DNA of 64,000 nt from assembly GCA_019636215.1 (NCBI GenBank), contig JAHBXZ010000012.1:1-64000 (forward strand), written 5' to 3'. Under the pieces are notes generated by a model that saw only the letters and a list, made by a program, of their open reading frames with translations, ran no database searches and had not been told where the DNA came from. A program made the translations under genes and the position numbers. This stretch comes from Planctomycetota bacterium (lineage in GTDB: Bacteria; Planctomycetota; UBA8742; UBA2392). This document shows positions 20,024 through 28,453 of the stretch, piece by piece (positions within the stretch are counted from its first letter, which is position 1; each line of letters opens with the position of its first letter).

Positions 20024-21082
20024 CTAGCCCTGCTGCGGTACCGTAGACGGCGTGATCACGATTTTGCCGCAGGCCTTGGCGCTTTCGAGGTACGCAAATG
20101 CTTCGGGTGTCTGCTCCAGCGTGAAGGTGCGGTCGACGACCGGCGTGACGACCCCGTCTTCGGCCAGCCTGGCGATTTCCTTCAATGCGGGCAGGTTCAC
20201 GATCGACACAAACGAGGTCAGCTTCTGGCGCGTGAACGCCGACAGCAGCATGGCCCGAATCTGGCGATCCATGCCGCCGAACCAGTTGCCGGCGTTCTCG
20301 CCTCCGGCGATCACCAGCGTGCCGCGCGGCTTGAGGGCGCTGCGCAGGTGCCTGAGTGTCCGGTTGCCGGCAATGTCGATGATGACGTCAAAGCGCGGGC
20401 CGTCGTCGGCAAAGTCCTGCCGGGTGTAGTCAATCACGTGGTCAGCGCCCAGAGCCAGCACATGCCTGAGTTTGCCGGTGCTGGCCACGCCGGTAACCGT
20501 TGCGCCCAGCGCCTTGGCGATCTGCACCGCATAGCTGCCCACGCCGCCGCCGGCACCAATCACCAGCACCTGCTGCCCGGCCTGCACCTTGGCGACATCG
20601 CGCACGGCCTTCAGGGCGGCCAGTGCCGACACCGGCAAGGCCGCAGCCTGTTCAAAGGAAAGGTTGGCAGGCTTGTGCACAAGCTGCGCTTCCTTGAGCT
20701 TGGCAAATTCGGCAAACGCGCCGGCACCAATGGCGGTGCCCAGCACTTCGTCGCCGGCCTTGAAGCGCGTCACGCCACTGCCCACAGCCTGGACAACACC
20801 CGCCAGGTCCATGCCCGGGATGCGGGTCTTGGGCCGGCGAAGGCCAAAGCCCATCACACGCATCAGGTAGGGCTTGCCTGCAACCATGTGCCACACGCCA
20901 CGATCAAGACCTGCGGCCATGACACGCACCAGCACTTCGCCCGGTGCGGGTGTGGGAATGGGTTCGATGGCCGGCGTCAGCACTTCGGCGTGGCCGTAGC
21001 GCTGCTGAACAATGGCGCGCATGGTTGTGGTGGCGGGGGCGTTGAGGGCAGCGGTCGTCGGTTCAAGTGTTGCGGTGGTCAT
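20024..21082 (-). CDS. Zinc-independent MDR/quinone oxidoreductase
   Basis: 352 aa medium-chain dehydrogenase/reductase of the NADP-dependent quinone-oxidoreductase type. The N-terminal GroES-like half starts MRAIVQQRYG after about 20 extra residues. The Rossmann motif VIGAGGGVGSYAVQIAKALGA is central. The cysteines of the structural zinc loop are absent. It likely reduces quinones or enals with NADPH. AGGAG lies 5 nt before the ATG at 21082. It is divergent from a TetR-type gene with twin palindromes between them, so it is probably repressed by that regulator and induced by a substrate or toxic compound. Confidence 0.9.
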   Translation of the reverse strand: MTTATLEPTTAALNAPATTTMRAIVQQRYGHAEVLTPAIEPIPTPAPGEVLVRVMAAGLDRGVWHMVAGKPYLMRVMGFGLRRPKTRIPGMDLAGVVQAVGSGVTRFKAGDEVLGTAIGAGAFAEFAKLKEAQLVHKPANLSFEQAAALPVSALAALKAVRDVAKVQAGQQVLVIGAGGGVGSYAVQIAKALGATVTGVASTGKLRHVLALGADHVIDYTRQDFADDGPRFDVIIDIAGNRTLRHLRSALKPRGTLVIAGGENAGNWFGGMDRQIRAMLLSAFTRQKLTSFVSIVNLPALKEIARLAEDGVVTPVVDRTFTLEQTPEAFAYLESAKACGKIVITPSTVPQQG

Positions 21083-21109
21083 GGTTTCTCCTGGTCTCGG
21101 TCTGTTGAA

Positions 21110-21141
21110 CTTACACTGTAAGTGTATACTTACGGCGTAAG
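21110..21141. promoter_or_regulatory. Twin TetR-type operator in divergent promoter region
   Basis: Two near-identical palindromes, CTTACACTGTAAG (21110-21122) and CTTACGGCGTAAG (21129-21141), have centres 19 bp apart and flank a TATAC core that could serve as -10 for either direction. They sit between the oxidoreductase and tetR-like starts. Spacing of about two helical turns fits two dimers on one DNA face, giving autoregulation and control of both genes. Confidence 0.8.
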
Positions 21142-21185
21142 CTAATCAACTGGAATCTCGAAGAAACTTCGGTTAGGTTGCTGCC

Positions 21186-21830
21186 ATGACCCGCACACGC
21201 AAACCACTGAACCGTCAACGCGTGCTGCAGGCCGCGGCACGCTTTGCCGACCGCGAGGGCATTGCCGAGCTTTCGATGCGCAAGCTGGCGTCCAGGCTGG
21301 GTGTCGAGGCCATGTCGCTTTACAACCACGTGAAGGACAAAGACGACATCCTGGACGGCCTGGTCGACACGGTGATTGCCGAGATTGAACTTCCGGCCAC
21401 CGGCGCGCCATGGAAGCCCGCCATGCGCCGCCGCGCCATTTCGGCCCGTGAGATGTTCAAGCGCCATCCCTGGGCGATCTCGCTGATGGAATCACGCCGC
21501 AACCCCGGCCCGGCTTCGATGCGATACTACGACGCCGTGCTGGGTTGCCTGCGCGAGGGCGGGTTTTCCATCCCCATGGCCGGGCACGTGTTTTCGGCCG
21601 TGGACAGCTACATCTACGGCTTTGCGCTGCAGGAACAAAAACTGCCCTTCAAGACATCGCAGGAGCTGGCCGTGCTTGGCGACGAGATCCTGAAGTACCT
21701 GCCGGTGGACCAGTTCCCTTACTTCCATGAGTTCATCGTCAAGCACGCCCTGAAGCCGGGCTATGACTACGGCAACGAGTTCGAGTTCGGCCTGGATTTG
21801 ATCCTGGACGCCTTTGAATCAAGGCGTTGA
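21186..21830 (+). CDS. TetR family regulator with TetR_C-type effector domain
   Basis: 214 aa. HTH: LNRQRVLQAAARFADREG, then MRKLASRLGVEAMSLYNHVKDKDDILDGL, the pattern of TetR-class repressors close to the tetracycline repressor subgroup (LYNHVKDKDDIL). The C-terminal two thirds fit a TetR_C ligand-binding domain. It is divergent from the quinone oxidoreductase; the twin palindrome between them is its likely operator. A strong hairpin ends the transcript at 21868-21891. Confidence 0.93.
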   Translation: MTRTRKPLNRQRVLQAAARFADREGIAELSMRKLASRLGVEAMSLYNHVKDKDDILDGLVDTVIAEIELPATGAPWKPAMRRRAISAREMFKRHPWAISLMESRRNPGPASMRYYDAVLGCLREGGFSIPMAGHVFSAVDSYIYGFALQEQKLPFKTSQELAVLGDEILKYLPVDQFPYFHEFIVKHALKPGYDYGNEFEFGLDLILDAFESRR

Positions 21831-21867
21831 GCAGAACCACCAGCGCCAGGCGTGCTTCGTGAACGCA

Positions 21868-21891
21868 AAAGGCCCCCGTTTGGGGGCCTTT
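21868..21891 (+). terminator. Rho-independent terminator after tetR-like gene
   Basis: Stem AAAGGCCCCC / GGGGGCCTTT with loop GTTT, followed by CGATTGTTT. The A/T ends make it symmetrical, so it could also work on the other strand for clpC readthrough. Confidence 0.8.
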
Positions 21892-21919
21892 CGATTGTTT
21901 GGGACGTCTGCGGTTGCCG

Positions 21920-22078
21920 CTAGTGGGCCATCAGACTTGATATGGCGAGTGGCATCGCCGTCTCGGCGATGCGTGGCAGGCGCGTCCCGCGCCTGTCCAT
22001 GGCCGGGACGGCCATGGAGACGCATCGGCGAGGACGCCGGTGCCACGAACCGCCAGAACGAATCAGAGGGCCCACTAG
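21920..22078. repeat. Multi-hairpin element closed by an inverted repeat
   Basis: CTAGTGGGCC (21920-21929) pairs with GGCCCACTAG (22069-22078). Inside are four consecutive hairpins with 3-4 nt loops: GCATCGCCG/CGGCGATGC, CAGGCGCG/CGCGCCTG, CCATGGCCG/CGGCCATGG and GCATCGGCG/CGCCGGTGC (one mismatch). The result is a branched, cloverleaf-like fold of about 160 nt. The clpC stop codon lies inside the right closing arm, so the structure would form at the 3' end of clpC mRNA. It may be a terminator/stability element or a palindromic mobile repeat. Confidence 0.7.
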
Positions 22079-24678
22079 CCGGCCACGGCTTCCTTTTCCT
22101 TCTTCTTGGTGTCCTTGTCCTTGGGCTTGTCGGTGTAGATGAACTCGAGCTCGGTCTTTTCCTTGCCGTCTTCCTTGGTCTTCTTCACCTGCACGGTGAT
22201 CTTCTGCTTGCCTGCCAGTTGACCGCGCAGCAGTTCCTCGGACAGCGGGTTTTCGATGTATTTCTCGATGGCGCGGCGCAGCGGGCGGGCACCGAACTCG
22301 AGGTTCTGCACGTCCTTGGTGTCCAGCACCCAGTTCTTGGCCTCCAGCGTTACATCAAGTTCCATTTCGTGGGCCGAAATGCGCTTCTTCATGCCGCGCA
22401 CTTCGATATCAAAGATCTTGTACAGGTCTTCGCGCCCCAGCGGCCGGAACACAATGATGTCGTCCAGGCGGTTCAGGAACTCGGGCTTGAAGTGCCGTTC
22501 AATCTCGTGCATCAGCATCTCGCGCATGCGTTCATGCGCGCCTTCCTCGGTCTTCTTGACGAAGCCCAGGCCGGTCTGGTTCTTGATGATGTTCGCGCCG
22601 ATGTTGCTGGTCAGGATCAGCACCACGTTCTTGAAGTCCACCACGCGGCCGAAGCTGTCGGTCAGCTTGCCCTCTTCCATCACCTGCAGCAGCATGTTGT
22701 AGACGTCGGGGTGGGCTTTCTCGATTTCGTCCATCAGCACCACGGCGTAGGGCCGGCGGCGGATCTTTTCGGTCAGCTGGCCGCCTTCCTCATAACCCAC
22801 ATAGCCCGGGGGCGCGCCGACCAGCCGCGATACATTGAATTTCTCCATGTATTCGCTCATGTCGATCTGGATCAGCGCCTCTTCGTTGCCGAACATGAAC
22901 TCGGCAAGGGCCTTGCACAGCAGTGTCTTGCCGACGCCGGTGGGGCCGACAAACAGGAAGCTGCCGATCGGGCGCTTGGGGTCCTTCAACCCCGCGCGTG
23001 AACGGCGCAGCGCCCGGGCAATCTGCCCGATTGCCTGCTCCTGGCTGATCACGCGCTTGTGCAGGTCTTCTTCCATGCGCAGCAGGCGCTCGGATTCACC
23101 CTGGTCAATGCGCGTCAGCGGGATGCCCGTCATCTTGCTGACGGTTTCGCAGATCACGTCTTCGTCCACGCTGCCCGAAATCACGTTGGCCTGCTCGCGC
23201 CACTCGCGCTGCATCTTTTCCTTCTCTTTGCGCAACTGCATGGCCTTGTCGCGCAGCTGGGCGGCCTTTTCGTACTCCTGGTTGCTGATGGCCTCGTCCT
23301 TTTCGGCCTCCAGGCGGTCGATCTCGCCATTGAGGTCCGACAGGTCCGGCGGCTTGGCCATGCTGCGCAGCCGCACGCGGGCGCCCGCTTCGTCCATGAC
23401 GTCAATCGCCTTGTCCGGCAGGAAGCGGCTGGGGATGTAACGCGAGGAAAGGTCCACGCAGGCCTTGAGCGCTTCTTCGGTGTAACGCACCCGGTGGTGG
23501 GCCTCGTAACGCTCGCGCAGGCCCTTGAGAATCGCCAGCGCGTCCTCGACGTTGGGCGGCTCGACAATCACCTGCTGGAAGCGGCGTTCCAGCGCGCCGT
23601 CCTTTTCAATGTAGCGGCGGTATTCGTCCAGCGTGGTCGCGCCGATCACCTGCACTTCGCCGCGCGACAGCGCGGGCTTCAGCACGTTGCTGGCATCGAT
23701 GGCGCCTTCGGCACCGCCGGCACCAACCAGCGTGTGCAGCTCGTCGATGAACAGGATCACGTTCTTGGCGCGCCGCACTTCGGTCATCACGGCCTTGATG
23801 CGTTCCTCAAACTGGCCGCGGTACTTGGTGCCCGCGACCATCATCGCCAGGTCCAGCACCACGATGCGGCGGTCGCGCAGGATTTCCGGCACGTTGGCGC
23901 TGATCACTTCCTGGGCCAGGCCTTCCACAATGGCGGTCTTGCCCACGCCGGCCTCGCCGATCAGCACCGGGTTGTTCTTGGTGCGGCGGCAGAGAACCTG
24001 GATCACGCGCTCGATTTCGTTCTTGCGGCCGATCACAGGGTCCAGGCTGCCTTCACGCGCAAGCTCGGTCAGGTCGCGGCCAAAGGCGTCCAGTGCCGGG
24101 GTCTTTGATTTTTCGTTGCCGCCCGCGGCAGGGCCGCCCTGGCCGGAACCGGCACCGGGGTTGATGCTGCCGGTATCGCGGTTCTGCTTGTTGCGGCGCG
24201 ATGTGTCGCTTTCCTTGCCTGCGCCGCCGGCGTTGTTGTCGGGGCTCAGCAGTTCCAGCACTTCTTCACGCACTTCGTCAAGGCGCACACCCAGGTTCAT
24301 CAGCACCTGCGCGGCGATGCCTTCGTTTTCACGCAGCAGGCCAAGCAGCAGGTGTTCCGTGCCCACGTGTTCGTGGTTCAGGCTGGCGGCTTCTTCTTTG
24401 GCCAGGTCAATCACGCGCTTGGCGCGCGGCGTGAACGGCAGCTTGCTGGGTGCCGTCATGACCTGCGGGCCCTGCTGCACCAGCTTTTCGATTTCCAGGC
24501 GGATCTTGCGCAGGTCCACGTCCATGTTGCGCAGGACGGTGGCAGCAACGCCGGAGCCTTCCAGGATCAGCCCCAGCAGTATGTGCTCGGTGCCGATGTA
24601 TTCGTGGTTGAACTTCTGGGCCTCCTGGCGTGCCAGGCCCAGAACTTTGCGTGCGCGCTCGGTGAACTGCTCAAACAT
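22075..24678 (-). CDS. clpC: ATP-dependent Clp protease ATP-binding subunit ClpC
   Basis: 867 aa class I Hsp100 unfoldase, partner of ClpP in protein quality control. The N-terminal double Clp-N repeat ([30 protein letters not shown]) is followed by a Gly/Asn-rich linker. AAA1 has Walker A GEAGVGKT, a short middle region carries a UVR motif ([13 protein letters not shown]), and AAA2 has GPTGVGKT. The short UVR middle region, not the long ClpB wing, marks it as ClpC. The tail is lysine-rich ([13 protein letters not shown]). The start at 24678 ([13 protein letters not shown]) matches the family and has GAGG upstream. Confidence 0.96.
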   Translation of the reverse strand: MFEQFTERARKVLGLARQEAQKFNHEYIGTEHILLGLILEGSGVAATVLRNMDVDLRKIRLEIEKLVQQGPQVMTAPSKLPFTPRAKRVIDLAKEEAASLNHEHVGTEHLLLGLLRENEGIAAQVLMNLGVRLDEVREEVLELLSPDNNAGGAGKESDTSRRNKQNRDTGSINPGAGSGQGGPAAGGNEKSKTPALDAFGRDLTELAREGSLDPVIGRKNEIERVIQVLCRRTKNNPVLIGEAGVGKTAIVEGLAQEVISANVPEILRDRRIVVLDLAMMVAGTKYRGQFEERIKAVMTEVRRAKNVILFIDELHTLVGAGGAEGAIDASNVLKPALSRGEVQVIGATTLDEYRRYIEKDGALERRFQQVIVEPPNVEDALAILKGLRERYEAHHRVRYTEEALKACVDLSSRYIPSRFLPDKAIDVMDEAGARVRLRSMAKPPDLSDLNGEIDRLEAEKDEAISNQEYEKAAQLRDKAMQLRKEKEKMQREWREQANVISGSVDEDVICETVSKMTGIPLTRIDQGESERLLRMEEDLHKRVISQEQAIGQIARALRRSRAGLKDPKRPIGSFLFVGPTGVGKTLLCKALAEFMFGNEEALIQIDMSEYMEKFNVSRLVGAPPGYVGYEEGGQLTEKIRRRPYAVVLMDEIEKAHPDVYNMLLQVMEEGKLTDSFGRVVDFKNVVLILTSNIGANIIKNQTGLGFVKKTEEGAHERMREMLMHEIERHFKPEFLNRLDDIIVFRPLGREDLYKIFDIEVRGMKKRISAHEMELDVTLEAKNWVLDTKDVQNLEFGARPLRRAIEKYIENPLSEELLRGQLAGKQKITVQVKKTKEDGKEKTELEFIYTDKPKDKDTKKKEKEAVAG

Positions 24679-24852
24679 GGTTGCCTCATTCCCGGCGCCC
24701 CTGCCAGGTGTTGTGTTAGTCCTGCGGTAAACGGTACCCCTGCGCGCCAAGCCCGTCAACGTGCGGCAAGCGCCGCCATCGTTGCTACAACGCGGCAGGA
24801 CAAGCGGCTAGTCCCGGCACGCCAATTGCGGAGCAAGCCCCGTGCCGCAACA

Positions 24853-24992
24853 ATACAGGAGCCGCAAGCGCAAGCGCGCGGGGCCGTTGGTGTTGTGCAT
24901 CGGTATCGCAACAGGAGCCGCAAGCGCAAGCGCGCGGGGCCGTTGGTGTTGTGAATCGGTATCGCAACAGGAGCCGCAAGCGCCAGAGCGCG
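24853..24992. repeat. 56-bp tandem repeat within clpC upstream region
   Basis: Two full and one partial copy of a 56-bp unit start with CAACAGGAGCCGCAAGCGC (positions 24853, 24909, 24965). The core is the same REP-like sequence found inverted in the arrays at 26.3-28.4 kb. The unit lies in the 476-bp gap (24679-25154) between the clpC start and a plus-strand secreted-protein gene; no gene was seen in that gap. Confidence 0.8.
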
Positions 24993-25154
24993 GCGCAGTT
25001 CGCAGGAATGCGGACTGTAAGTCCACGGTCCCGGGCACACCCAACCTGCCCCGCCGGCAGGCCAAGGCAAGAAACCCGCCGCATTGGCGGGCGCTTTGGT
25101 GTGCTCTTGAGCCCGCGCCCGGCTAGAATTCGGCCTCCAATCACGGGGACTCCC

Positions 25155-26228
25155 ATGCGCAAGTTGATCGCACCGGCGGCCGTTCTGTTGGCAGGCTTTA
25201 TGATTTTCACCGGCCCCGCGCCCCAGGCCCAACAGGGGCCGCGTGACCCAGCCCAAGCCGGCGGTGAAGAAATCGAACGCAAGGGCAAGACCGTGTTGGC
25301 GGCCTTTCAATCAATGTCGCCGGAATCGGTGTTCGGCACGCTTGCCCCGTGGCGGCGCAATGAGTTTGACTTGCACCGCGCGAGGCTGCGCCGCGACGTT
25401 GACCGGAAGACTATTGAGTGGGACACCGTGGACAAGCTTCTGCACGACAAGCGCCGGGGCCTTGACCCGGCCCGCAAGCTGGCAGTTTCCGACCTTGCTG
25501 GTTTTTCCAACCTGACTTCGGCGCAGTTCTTCGGACTGTTCTTTGGCATGTACCGCCTTGCCACGGATAGCGAGTTTTCGACCCAACTGGCCTCCGAATG
25601 GTTCACGACCCGCAGAGCTGTGGGCGAGGGTGGGTTCGATGACTGGCAACGCATTCGCATGGGACTTTACATTTCTGAGTTAGGCGGTTACGTGCGGTTT
25701 GAGAATCTGGACGGGTTTGAGCTAGTGGTTTGCTGCGTTGCCGACGGCGGCACATGGCACGTGCAGGAGATCTTCTTCACCGCCAAGTCGGAGCGCCCGA
25801 CCACAATGGATGCGGCGATTGAAGCCATGGACAAGGCCTCCATCGGGCTCGATCAGAGATTGTTGCAAGCCAAAATGGCCGAAGGTGAACAGATGCTTGG
25901 CAGCATGAGGGGGCAGGTACGGGTGGCTTACGCCAAGGCCGGCGCTGCGCCAAAGAAACTGACCGGCGCCACTGGCGACACCGACTTCGGTGCTGGCGTT
26001 TCCAAGGAAGAACTTGACGGCAAGTACTTCAAGATCCGGGACACGGTGCGGGGAAGTAAGGGCTGGGGCGCGCTGATCGCCGATCCCAAAGAGGAAGGGC
26101 TGCAATGGGTGCTTGTTCTGTTCAAGTACGCGGGCGGCGGTGGTGAGTTCCGCCAATACGATAGCGAAACGGAACTTCTGGCCGAACTGCAGGAACTTGA
26201 GACTACGGGCTGGGGAGAGTCCGACTAG
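25155..26228 (+). CDS. Secreted protein, unknown (paralogue of the gene at 28454)
   Basis: 357 aa with a signal peptide (MRKLIAPAAVLLAGFMIF, cleavage near the following APQAQ). The mature part is mixed helix/strand. It shares with the protein at 28454-29536 the blocks LAPW(R/K)R, LDPARKL, EGEQMLGSMRGQVRVAYAK, PKKL, GKYFKIRD and a C-terminal GWG, so both belong to one family I do not recognise. The ATG at 25155 is chosen because it starts the signal peptide; the frame runs further upstream into repeat DNA. No catalytic motif was seen. Confidence 0.8.
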   Translation: MRKLIAPAAVLLAGFMIFTGPAPQAQQGPRDPAQAGGEEIERKGKTVLAAFQSMSPESVFGTLAPWRRNEFDLHRARLRRDVDRKTIEWDTVDKLLHDKRRGLDPARKLAVSDLAGFSNLTSAQFFGLFFGMYRLATDSEFSTQLASEWFTTRRAVGEGGFDDWQRIRMGLYISELGGYVRFENLDGFELVVCCVADGGTWHVQEIFFTAKSERPTTMDAAIEAMDKASIGLDQRLLQAKMAEGEQMLGSMRGQVRVAYAKAGAAPKKLTGATGDTDFGAGVSKEELDGKYFKIRDTVRGSKGWGALIADPKEEGLQWVLVLFKYAGGGGEFRQYDSETELLAELQELETTGWGESD

Positions 26229-26279
26229 GCATGCAGAGAGCCAGACCCGTCGGGCGGGGCATTGGTGGCGTTGGCTCAA

Positions 26280-26790
26280 CTACACCGCGCGCTGGCGCTT
26301 CGGGCTCCTGTTCAGGGCCTTGCCGTGATCTGTGTGTATCCGTGTCCATCCGTGGACCAAAGCCGTTGCCGTGCTTCACACGCACGACGCCGCGCGCTGG
26401 CGCTTGCGGCTCTTGTTCAAGCCGTTGCATCCCACACCGCGCCGTACTTGGCGGACTTGGCGTCCTTGGCGGTAAAGCCGTTGCCGTGATCCGTGTGTAT
26501 CTGTGTTCATCCGTGGACCAAAGCCGTTGCCGTGCATCCCGCACCGCGCCGTACTTGGCGAACTTGGCGTCCTTGGCGGTAAAGCCGTTGCCGTGATCCG
26601 TGTGTATCTGTGTTCATCCGTGGACCAAAGCCGTGGCCGTGCAACATGCCCCTCGCTGGCGCTTCGGGCTCCTGTTCAAGCCGTTGCCGTGATCTGTGTC
26701 CATCCGTGGACCTGAGCCGTTGCCGTGCTTCACACGCACGACGCCGCGCGCTGGCGCTTGCGGCTCTTGTTCAAGCCCCTGACCTTGACC
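26280..26790. repeat. Mosaic repeat array 1
   Basis: The 642-bp gap 26229-26870 is filled by three modules. Module A, core GCTGGCGCTTCGGGCTCCTG or its GCGGCTC variant, is at 26286, 26388, 26648 and 26742. Module B, TGTGTTCATCCGTGGACC or the TGTCCATCC variant, is at 26328, 26488, 26595 and 26690. Module C, GTACTTGGCGAACTTGGCGT, is at 26434 and 26541. Nearly every module ends in the same linker, AAGCCGTTGCCGTG or a close variant. No coding potential is evident; small frames here are translations of repeats. Confidence 0.85.
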
Positions 26791-26870
26791 CAAACCCCAA
26801 CCCCTGCCTTCACTTGCGCGGTTTTTGTCGCGTTGCCTGCCCTCAAGCTTGCCATGGGATGGAGGAACCC

Positions 26871-27593
26871 ATGTCCAAGCCCAAGGCTGACCTGCCGTCG
26901 CACTTCATTGCGCTGGTCTTTGAATCCAGCCCGTCTTTGCGCGCGGCAATGATGGTCAAGATTGTCCAGTTCACGGGCCGCGTACCGGGGCCCGGAACTG
27001 GAGTTCCTGGATTCCTGCGCGACACCGTGGCGACCTACCGCGCCGCTGGCCCAGCCGCAGGCCGACCAAACGCCCGCTGTTTTCGGCCACGGCCGGCACC
27101 GCGCCATGGCCTGATGCTGCGCGTGCGCCACGGGTTCGAAGAGCTGCGCAACCGTTGCGTGCACACGGCCGCGAGGCCGTGTTTCTGGAAACCGGCACAG
27201 GCGGCAGTGCCCTGCAATGGCGCCAGCGTAGCCCGGCACCCGCCGTGCTACGCCAACGACCGCGAGATTGAGGAACGCAAGCTGCCCCCGGCCGACGAAC
27301 TGTGGGAACGGTTGGCTGCGAAAATCGCCTGCCCGCGAACTACAGCCCCGCGGTCAAGAAGAAGCAGACTGAAGAAGACAAGTACGTCCGAAACCTGGCC
27401 ACGAGCGGTGATCGCCGGCACAGTGGACAGGGCCAAGATGGACGAGATCCGCGCCCGCGAGGAACAGAAGCGCGGCAAGGAAGGCTGGTGGGCGATTGAA
27501 AGCAGGGTGCTGGACCGGGCCGAGCAGCTGATCGAGATCGAAGAACGCCAGATGAAGGCCAAGGGCCAGCAGCCGCAGCAGCCAGGCAAGTAA
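26871..27593 (+). pseudogene. Decayed gene, unknown; frame appears broken
   Basis: An ATG with GGAGG in front opens a 240-codon frame (starts MSKPKADLPSHFIAL, ends KAKGQQPQQPGK). Third-position GC content moves between frames: high in the first frame to about 26985, then better in another frame to about 27110 (RGPELEFLDS), back, and again in a different frame at about 27325-27405 (AVKKKQTEEDKYVRN). The final stretch RAKMDEIRAREEQKRGKEGWW returns to the first frame. This looks like a gene with several compensating frameshifts. An alternative is a real but Arg-rich odd protein. The stop touches the left arm of the inverted-repeat element. Confidence 0.45.
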
Positions 27594-27906
27594 CGGCGTT
27601 GGTCCACGGATGGACAGGCTCTGTCGAGAAGCTCTGCCATTTGCCGTTCAGGCCCGAAGGGCCGATTCTGTCAGCCCAGGCCGAAGGCCTGGGAACCTGA
27701 GAAAGCCCCGCCATCCGGCCTGTAAGGCCGGTTCGCCTGGCCGGGGCCAGTATGCCGCCCCCGTCGGGGGCTCAGCGAACTCGTGTCTCTGATCTCCGCC
27801 CTGACGGGCGGAGCTAATCCATGGCGCCCCCGTCGGGGGCTCACTCGCCATGCCAACGTTTTCGACAGAGCCTGTGAACCTGTGCTCATCCGTGGACCAA
27901 CGCCGT
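27593..27906. mobile_element. 314-bp MITE-like element bounded by inverted repeats
   Basis: The left arm (27593-27626) and right arm (27862-27906) are inverted copies. ACGGCGTTGGTCCACGGATG pairs with CATCCGTGGACCAACGCCGT, then ACAGGCTCTGTCGA pairs with TCGACAGAGCCTGT; the right arm has 11-12 extra bases between the two blocks. The interior is a string of hairpins (CCCAGGCC/GGCCTGGG, CCGGCC/GGCCGG, twice GCCCCCGTCGGGGGCTCA, and CTCCGCCC/GGGCGGAG). There is no transposase. The outer arm overlaps the module-B core of the mosaic arrays. Confidence 0.6.
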
Positions 27907-28385
27907 CGCCGCGCGTCACGCACACCGCGCCGTACTTGGCGAACTTGGCGTCCTTGGCGGTAAAGCCCTTGCCGCGCATCACCCACCACAGGCCCTCGCT
28001 GGCGCTTCGGGCTCCTGTTCAAGCCCTTGCCGTGATCTGTGTGTATCTGTGTTCATCCGTGGACCAAAGCCCTTGCCGTGGATCACACACAGCAGGCCCT
28101 CGCTGGCGCTTCGGGCTCCTGCTGCCTGCACCGATGACTGAAATGTGACAATCGGGGTCGGATGGCGTACCCCTCGCTGGCGCTTCGGGCTCTTGTTGGC
28201 TGCACCCATGACCGAAATGTGACAATCGGAGTGGGTTGGCGTATCCCTCGCTGGCGCTTCGGGCTCCTGTTCAAGCCGTTGCCGTGATCTGTGTGTATCT
28301 GTGTCCATCCGTGGACCAAAGCCGTTGCCGTGCAACGCGCCCCTCGCTGGCGCTTCGGGCTCCTGTTGCCTGCACACAGGCCTGC
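27881..28385. repeat. Mosaic repeat array 2
   Basis: Continuation of the A/B/C modules after the inverted-repeat element: C at about 27923, A at 27992, B at 28034, A at 28096, 28170 and 28244, B at 28289, A at 28341. Most junctions again read AAGCC(C/G)TTGCCGTG. Two copies of a 74-bp unit beginning ATGACTGAAATGTGACAATCGG start at 28134 and 28208. The gap 27594-28453 (860 bp) contains no supportable gene. Confidence 0.85.
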
Positions 28386-28453
28386 CGATGGGTCACCTGT
28401 GTCAACGGTCGCAGGTGGCCGTTAGACTTTCTTTTTCGTGAACGGAGAACTCC

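Noticed and set aside
22075..24678. Annotation as ClpB
   Set aside because: The middle region is short with a UVR motif and the N-domain is of ClpC type; the long ClpB coiled coil is missing.
26730..27239. 169-codon minus-strand frame over the decayed gene
   Set aside because: No start signal and translation partly of repeat DNA; codon pattern no better than the plus strand.
27979..28377. Small minus-strand frames with SPKRQRG or QEPEAPARG repeats
   Set aside because: These are translations of the dispersed repeat modules, commonly mis-annotated as small proteins.
26280..28385. Possible CRISPR array
   Set aside because: Repeats are of three kinds with varied order and no unique equal-length spacers; no cas genes in the window.
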